Position numbers and translations under genes: made by a program. Positions 50,501-53,861 of a stretch of 53,861 nt of DNA are shown here, piece by piece (the stretch's first letter is position 1; every line of letters starts with the position of its first letter). The notes under the pieces were generated by a model, which saw nothing but the letters and a program-made list of their open reading frames with translations, did no database searches and was not told where the DNA came from. Origin of the DNA: JBDKTH01 sp964558295 (lineage in GTDB: Bacteria > Planctomycetota > Planctomycetia > Pirellulales > Thermoguttaceae); NCBI GenBank assembly GCA_964558295.1, contig CAZLDQ010000009.1, positions 1 through 53,861 on the forward strand, in the 5' to 3' direction.

Positions 50501-51079
50501 ACCTGGTTCGGCGGGATCTGGAACTGGCTCGAACCCTTGCCGCTGATCCGCGCGGTTCATGGGGCCCATCAGCATGACTCGCGAATCAAGCTCTTCTTCT
50601 CGATGTACCGGAAGAACCACGAGCAGCCGCATGCAATGGCCGTGCGAGCCAAGGAGCTTTGCAAGGAGTTGGGGGCGTTAGACCGCTCGATCTTCTTCAA
50701 CGAACTGCCCGTCCCCTTCGATCAGCGGGCCGACTACTTGCTGGAAAGCGACCTGGGCGTGATCGTGCAAGCCCCGAACTTCGAGACCCAGCTCTCCGCC
50801 CGGACGCGCGCACTCGACTATCTCTGGGCCAATCTGCCGATCTTCATCAACAAGGGAGACGAGACGGCCGATCTCGTCGCCCAACACGGCATCGGGGTGG
50901 TGGCCGACAGCAGCGATCCGGCCGAGCTTGAGCGGTCTCTATTGGAGTATGTTCAAGACGAAGCACGCCGGCAGCGTGCCGTGGCGGCCGTGCGCCAGGT
51001 GAAGAGAGAGTTCCTTTGGAGTTCTACGGTTCAGCCGATCCTCCGTTTCGTGCAGACCGTGCAGCAGGGAGCCCACTAG
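47570..51079 (+). CDS. Three-part methyltransferase / carbohydrate-module / glycosyltransferase fusion
   Basis: A 1169-residue cytoplasmic protein. Residues 11-42 hold two CxxC pairs of a zinc-binding domain. Residues about 95-260 are a class I SAM methyltransferase (LDVGAGMG motif I, FSSEVIEHVRDPEAF). Residues about 280-450 form a helical TPR-like region. Residues 465-600 form a long amphipathic helical stretch. Residues about 620-745 form a beta-sandwich-like module seen in glycan proteins. Residues about 775-1165 form a GT-B glycosyltransferase of the GT4 group (LLIITPDHLGHMRIG, HFGIPDDEP, WFGGIWNWLEPLPLI, TRALDYLWANLPIF). It may add and methylate sugars on an exported glycan. ATG 47570 has AAGGAGGAG upstream; longer readings give poor sequence. 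Its TAG stop shares four bases with the converging gene's stop. Confidence 0.87.
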   Translation: MLLGVTTSHRCRACGGEGLQFLRRLPSMAGDGTRDFYSCPNCRSIIDVSETILDYAEEHIDAGFEAATRYYAEYGAGLGFMAWLMQTLRSAVPERNGTPVRFLDVGAGMGFCTDIARWFGWQAVGVEPSRRGQIGGELLGVSILPQYLEDTALATESFDAVFSSEVIEHVRDPEAFVHTLAKYLTSEGILCLTTPNAGVLEEPGEAEIEIREALGAGQHLTIFSETGLRLLLTRCGMQDIRVYFDAGKSGRKRLVVMAAKREGILPADLDRRCKEARSGSCMTAYLEQLVHQREAKNQRDPIYWGAVYRLAEEYVNRGDYLAALPLIETIDAYLTSRNLDDEALLRWRTNSLVEYSARVPCFLGHYRYYRGMFALNHEGDLVAAAHHFRVAAHLCEIEEGLPGCAYLGAMSKLAKLHEGIALVRQGKREGVTIFQAMLAHADTMPAEITARVKAELAAAEHQLPEPLDATPNPADSMSQTLQIALRDFDRLSPEMCNAAKVLISAAARDLDVLPRELAKFNAQIERLANGITGGAEQTLAGIRECLDRLDRLGARGKSVLGHIERLLTVTAETFQAVQAVVRGITRTATAVWSFVCLPVVLLQRTSRALRSRGPAVRLADLQRVDRQNQENRHALGEILSEVLVEQTVVCPDDRFSHVALMVGTYRRVNTASLVLTVCNDQGEPLREVTRPTATLADNEFALFHFEPILGSRGQTYRLRISSPDAQPGNAVTLWARPTPRPAGMTYAGKTVVDAELITRLGCNRRRTASSGLPAPQRDLLIITPDHLGHMRIGLAMRHWEIAEALSRAGLRVTLASTRPVPHDLASPAFRVEDVSLPGNKMVNLVREHAAVMVQGTVLTDFPALREVERPLIADMVTPMHIESIETSQEQYLNSLKAIQHCLETADFFVCGNERQRIYWLGMLTAMGRLSKEDRDRDREFRHLIDVVHFGIPDDEPQKTRPVLKGVLPGIHPDDFLLTWFGGIWNWLEPLPLIRAVHGAHQHDSRIKLFFSMYRKNHEQPHAMAVRAKELCKELGALDRSIFFNELPVPFDQRADYLLESDLGVIVQAPNFETQLSARTRALDYLWANLPIFINKGDETADLVAQHGIGVVADSSDPAELERSLLEYVQDEARRQRAVAAVRQVKREFLWSSTVQPILRFVQTVQQGAH

Positions 51080-52023
51080 ATCTTCGCCAGCAGACTCAAA
51101 TTCCGTAACCAGCCGGTGCGGTAAAAGCCGTGTCGCACGACCAACCAGCGGCGGCGCAGGAAGCTTTGCTGGCCTAAGCCGGCGTACGCCTGAACCGCTT
51201 CCCGATGCGCAGGGGCCAACTCTCCGCCGAAGCGTTCCCACAATGCGCGGGCTTGCCGCTGGGTTTCTTGCATCCCTTTGGCCACCAGGCGGCGGTCCCA
51301 AAAGGTGGCCGCTTTGCGGAGCACGTGGGGCAGATCCCAACGCACGGCGCCAATTTGGTTCGTGCCGTGCTGGCGGAAGAGGATGCCCGACTCGGGGAGA
51401 CCGTCCAACCGGCCCAAGGCGGCGGCCACCAAGGCCAGCCACCAATCGTGCATCACGGCCTCGGGGCGAATCGGCCGGGCCATTTCGGGCAGCGCCCGCA
51501 TGAACATCACGGCACAGCCGGACACCACGTTTTACACAAAAAGCCGGTTCAAGGTACTGCCACGCCACGGATCGAGGTGCTGGTAGGTCCAAAACGACGG
51601 GCACAAGGGACGTAGCGTCTCGTCCGTCACGATCAGGTCGCTGTGCACCAGGATCGGCCGCTCGGGCCCGAGTTCGGCTTCAAGGCGCTGCATTCGAGTG
51701 AGCAAGCCGTTGATCCGACCGGGGAGCCAGACATTGTCCTGATCGGAGAGCATCACGTAGGGGGCGGTGGCTTGCTGGAGGAGGGCCGAAAAATTGCCGC
51801 TTGGCCCCAGGTTCCCGCTCCCGTCGACGATCGTGATCGTTTCCGGCCGCTCGGCCGCATACTGTGCCAGGATTGCCGGCGTCTGGTCGGTCGACCCGTC
51901 GTCACGAATCAGCAGCCGAAGGTGGGGGTGACGTTGGGCAAGGATCGAGTCGATCTGCTCGGCCACAAACCGTGCGCCGTTGTAGGTTGCCAGCAGCACA
52001 TCGATCTGCGCGTTGGTTGCCAT
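51076..52023 (-). pseudogene. GT2 glycosyltransferase interrupted by an in-frame TAA
   Basis: Reading from ATG 52023, the first 163 codons give a normal GT-A glycosyltransferase start: DVLLATYNGARFVAEQIDSI, RDDGSTD near residue 41, and VMLSDQDNVWLPGRI with the metal-binding acidic run. TAA at 51532-51534 then ends the frame, directly after STLNRLFV. The same frame continues without shift as NVVSGCAVMFMRAL to residue 315. Related enzymes have QN before V-x-GC, so a single C-to-T change (CAA to TAA) explains it. It is a recent pseudogene, a sequencing error, or a read-through case. Codon quality is unchanged after the stop. Confidence 0.83.
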
Positions 52024-52160
52024 CATGCCGTGCCAGAGCCAAGAAGACCACGAGAGAGGATGCATGATACGCCTGAAACGGCGGGAAAACAACGGCGAAC
52101 CGTCCCTGGATGTCTGGACAAGCTAGGCAGAGACGGCAAGCGGCCCGTCGGCGGCTGACG

Positions 52161-52189
52161 TTGATCTGCTCGCGTTGCTTACGTATACT
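52161..52189 (+). promoter_or_regulatory. Candidate promoter of the ABC exporter genes
   Basis: TTGATC (52161-52166) and TATACT (52184-52189) are 17 bases apart. The predicted start is near 52196, about 43 bases before the GTG of the permease gene. It mirrors the pair at 47371-47399. Confidence 0.5.
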
Positions 52190-52238
52190 ACGGCCGCGCG
52201 GATGATTCTTGCATCAAGGTTTGGCGAAAGGCGGTGGC

Positions 52239-53021
52239 GTGACCGGATACGTACGTGAAGTGTGGCGGCTGCGTCACTTCTGGTTGGCGTTGGTGCGTAT
52301 CGACTTACGGGCTCGTTACCGCCGCTCGGTGTTGGGGATCGGCTGGTCGCTATTGCATCCGATTGCCATGAGCATCGTGTTGTGCACGGTGTTCAGCCAG
52401 ATTTTTCGGGTCGATGTGCGCACGTATGGTCCCTTTTTGCTGGCGGGACTGACGTTCTGGAACTTCGTCGTGGCTGTCGTGGGCGGCGGGTGCCAGACGT
52501 TCTTTTTGGGCGAGGCGTATATCCGCCAGCAACCGGCGCCGCTGGTGATTTACCCGTTACGCACCACACTCGGTGCCGGGTTTCACTTCCTCCTGGGTCT
52601 GGGCGTGGTGTTGCTGGTCGCCTGGTGTTTGGTCGGCTGTCCGAATCTTGTGGTCCTGCTGAGTCTCCTGCCGACGCTCACGCTGCTGTTCGTGCTGGGC
52701 GTTTCGCTCTCGGTTTGCTCGGGAGTGATCAACGTCCTGTTTCAGGATACGCAACATCTGGTCGATGTCCTTTTGCAGATCCTCTTCTACCTCACGCCGA
52801 TCATCTACTCGATCGATTTGTTGGAACAGCGCAACGTGGGCTGGCTCGTGGGGCTCAATCCGATGGCCGCTTTTTTGGAATTGATTCGTGCGCCGATTCT
52901 CAACGGGCAGTTCCCCTCGCTGCACGCGATCTTGCTGGCCTCCGGATTCACGGCCCTGGTCGCCATCGCGGCCGCCGCAATCCTCGCCCGGATGGAACGC
53001 CGGATGATCTTCTACCTCTGA
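52239..53021 (+). CDS. ABC-2 polysaccharide export permease (Wzm/TagG type)
   Basis: A 260-residue inner-membrane protein with about six helices. The N-terminal amphipathic stretch before the first helix (LVRIDLRARYRRSVLGIGWSLLHP) is typical of Wzm, TagG and KpsM-type permeases. It would form a homodimer that moves a lipid-linked polysaccharide to the periplasm, driven by the ATPase encoded downstream. The start is taken as GTG 52239; an in-frame TTG at 52209 would add ten residues. It is separated from the ATPase gene by 10 bases and so is part of the same operon. Confidence 0.87.
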   Translation: MTGYVREVWRLRHFWLALVRIDLRARYRRSVLGIGWSLLHPIAMSIVLCTVFSQIFRVDVRTYGPFLLAGLTFWNFVVAVVGGGCQTFFLGEAYIRQQPAPLVIYPLRTTLGAGFHFLLGLGVVLLVAWCLVGCPNLVVLLSLLPTLTLLFVLGVSLSVCSGVINVLFQDTQHLVDVLLQILFYLTPIIYSIDLLEQRNVGWLVGLNPMAAFLELIRAPILNGQFPSLHAILLASGFTALVAIAAAAILARMERRMIFYL

Positions 53022-53031
53022 AGCGAACCCC

Positions 53032-53787
53032 ATGAACCTGATCGAACTGGACGACGTTGGCCTCTTGTTCCATGTGCGACGCCTGGGCCGGATCAGCCTC
53101 AAGGAATACCTGGTCAACGGCCTGTTTCGCCGGCGCGACAACCGGATGCACGTCCAGGCCCTGGAAGGAATTAACCTTCGGATCGCCGAAGGGGAGCGGG
53201 TCGGCATTATCGGTCACAACGGGGCCGGCAAGAGCACGTTGCTCAAACTCCTGGCCGGCGTCTATCCACCTTCCAGTGGACAACGCACGGTGCGCGGCCG
53301 GATTAGTTCCCTGTTTGACCTGACACTCGGCTTTGAGATGGATGCCACCGGCTGGGAGAATATCCGCTACCGCGGCTATCTGCAGGGCGAAACGCCCCAG
53401 TCGATCCAGCCCAAGCTGGAATCCATCGCGGAGTTCAGCGAGCTGGGGGACTTCCTCAACATGCCGGTGCGCTACTACTCCTCGGGCATGCTCGTACGGC
53501 TGGCCTTCTCCATCGCCACGGCGATCGAGCCGGAGCTGCTCATCGTCGACGAAGTCTTGGCCGCCGGCGATCTGAATTTCCAGGCCAAAGCCCGCGATCG
53601 GATTCGCGGGCTGATCTCCAGTGCCCGGGCCGTCGTGGTCGTCAGCCACGACTTGGACTCGTTGGCCCAGTTGTGCGACCGGGTCCTCTGGCTCGACCAC
53701 GGCCATATTCGCCAGGACGGCGCCGCACAAGAGGTGATCAACGCCTACCGCCAGCCCGACGGCAATCCCCAAGCCCAGGCTGCCTAG
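53032..53787 (+). CDS. ABC polysaccharide export ATPase (Wzt/TagH type, no carbohydrate-binding domain)
   Basis: A 251-residue ATPase. Walker A GHNGAGKST is at residues 61-69, the ABC signature reads YYSSGM as in Wzt and TagH, Walker B is LLIVDE and the H-loop is VVSHD. The N-terminal extension LISLKEYLVNGLFRR-like segment before the first strand is also typical of this subfamily. It energises the permease encoded at 52239-53021. The C-terminal carbohydrate-binding domain found in O-antigen Wzt proteins of about 400 residues is absent, so it does not read a terminal cap itself. It ends 74 bases before the window edge. Confidence 0.9.
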   Translation: MNLIELDDVGLLFHVRRLGRISLKEYLVNGLFRRRDNRMHVQALEGINLRIAEGERVGIIGHNGAGKSTLLKLLAGVYPPSSGQRTVRGRISSLFDLTLGFEMDATGWENIRYRGYLQGETPQSIQPKLESIAEFSELGDFLNMPVRYYSSGMLVRLAFSIATAIEPELLIVDEVLAAGDLNFQAKARDRIRGLISSARAVVVVSHDLDSLAQLCDRVLWLDHGHIRQDGAAQEVINAYRQPDGNPQAQAA

Positions 53788-53861
53788 CCGTTGCCCCATA
53801 CCTCCGCGTAGCGGGCGGGCCCACGCGTCGATTCGTTCCCTCTCCTAGCACGGTAGAGGGG

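Overview
The window looks like a high-GC chromosomal segment of a planctomycete, most likely of the Pirellulales type. The reasons are a small Tyr-rich secreted protein of a planctomycete-type family (4520-4846), an HprK-like kinase/PqqD-like/nucleotidyltransferase cluster, a short lysine/alanine histone-H1-like protein, LpxB with ABC-type glycan export, and intergenic spacers full of short imperfect repeats. Coordinates 1-53 are almost pure C and 11992-12001 is a run of N, so this is a draft scaffold. The taxonomic call is inference from gene content; there is no rRNA or marker gene to prove it.

Layout. 117-6307 holds housekeeping and accessory genes: a Dabb-type protein, a secreted ADP-ribosylglycohydrolase with a Ser/Thr-type phosphatase, a frameshifted alpha/beta-hydrolase relic, ruvX with an SDR protein, the Tyr-rich protein, and an M20 peptidase. 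6499-6602 carries a well-formed promoter, two hairpins and a U-tract that together predict a free-standing RNA of about 68 nt. 6799-21677 is a complete nuoABCDEFGHIJKLMN operon for respiratory complex I, with ATGA/GTGA overlaps at many junctions. 21851-27385 holds a degenerate NtrC-like regulator, a receiver-like protein, Mrp and HflK/HflC. 27413-36089 holds the histone-like ORF, an M50 protease, LpxB, a BASS transporter, a TlpA-type thioredoxin, DinB, a CYTH protein and the distal part of the kinase cluster.

The most system-like element is the minus-strand operon 36736-33991. It runs from a Tat-exported peptide with a Ser/Thr-rich tail, through a PqqD-like peptide-binding protein and an HprK-related kinase, to a nucleotidyltransferase. 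It is tightly coupled, is preceded by a perfect -10 box, and has no obvious textbook role. I propose that it modifies a peptide, possibly the first gene's product, by phosphorylation and/or nucleotidylation.

37498-44441 holds an unrecognised protein, a LarA-like protein, a six-copy 25-nt tandem hairpin repeat, a zinc-ribbon membrane protein and a very large AsmA-like protein. 44752-53787 is a surface-glycan island: RmlC-like, RmlD-like, an NAD-dependent epimerase, a three-part methyltransferase/glycosyltransferase fusion, a GT2 glycosyltransferase interrupted by an in-frame TAA, and the two subunits of a polysaccharide ABC exporter.

No tRNA, rRNA, CRISPR array, insertion sequence or prophage was recognised. 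Promoters and hairpins were found by eye and are candidates only.
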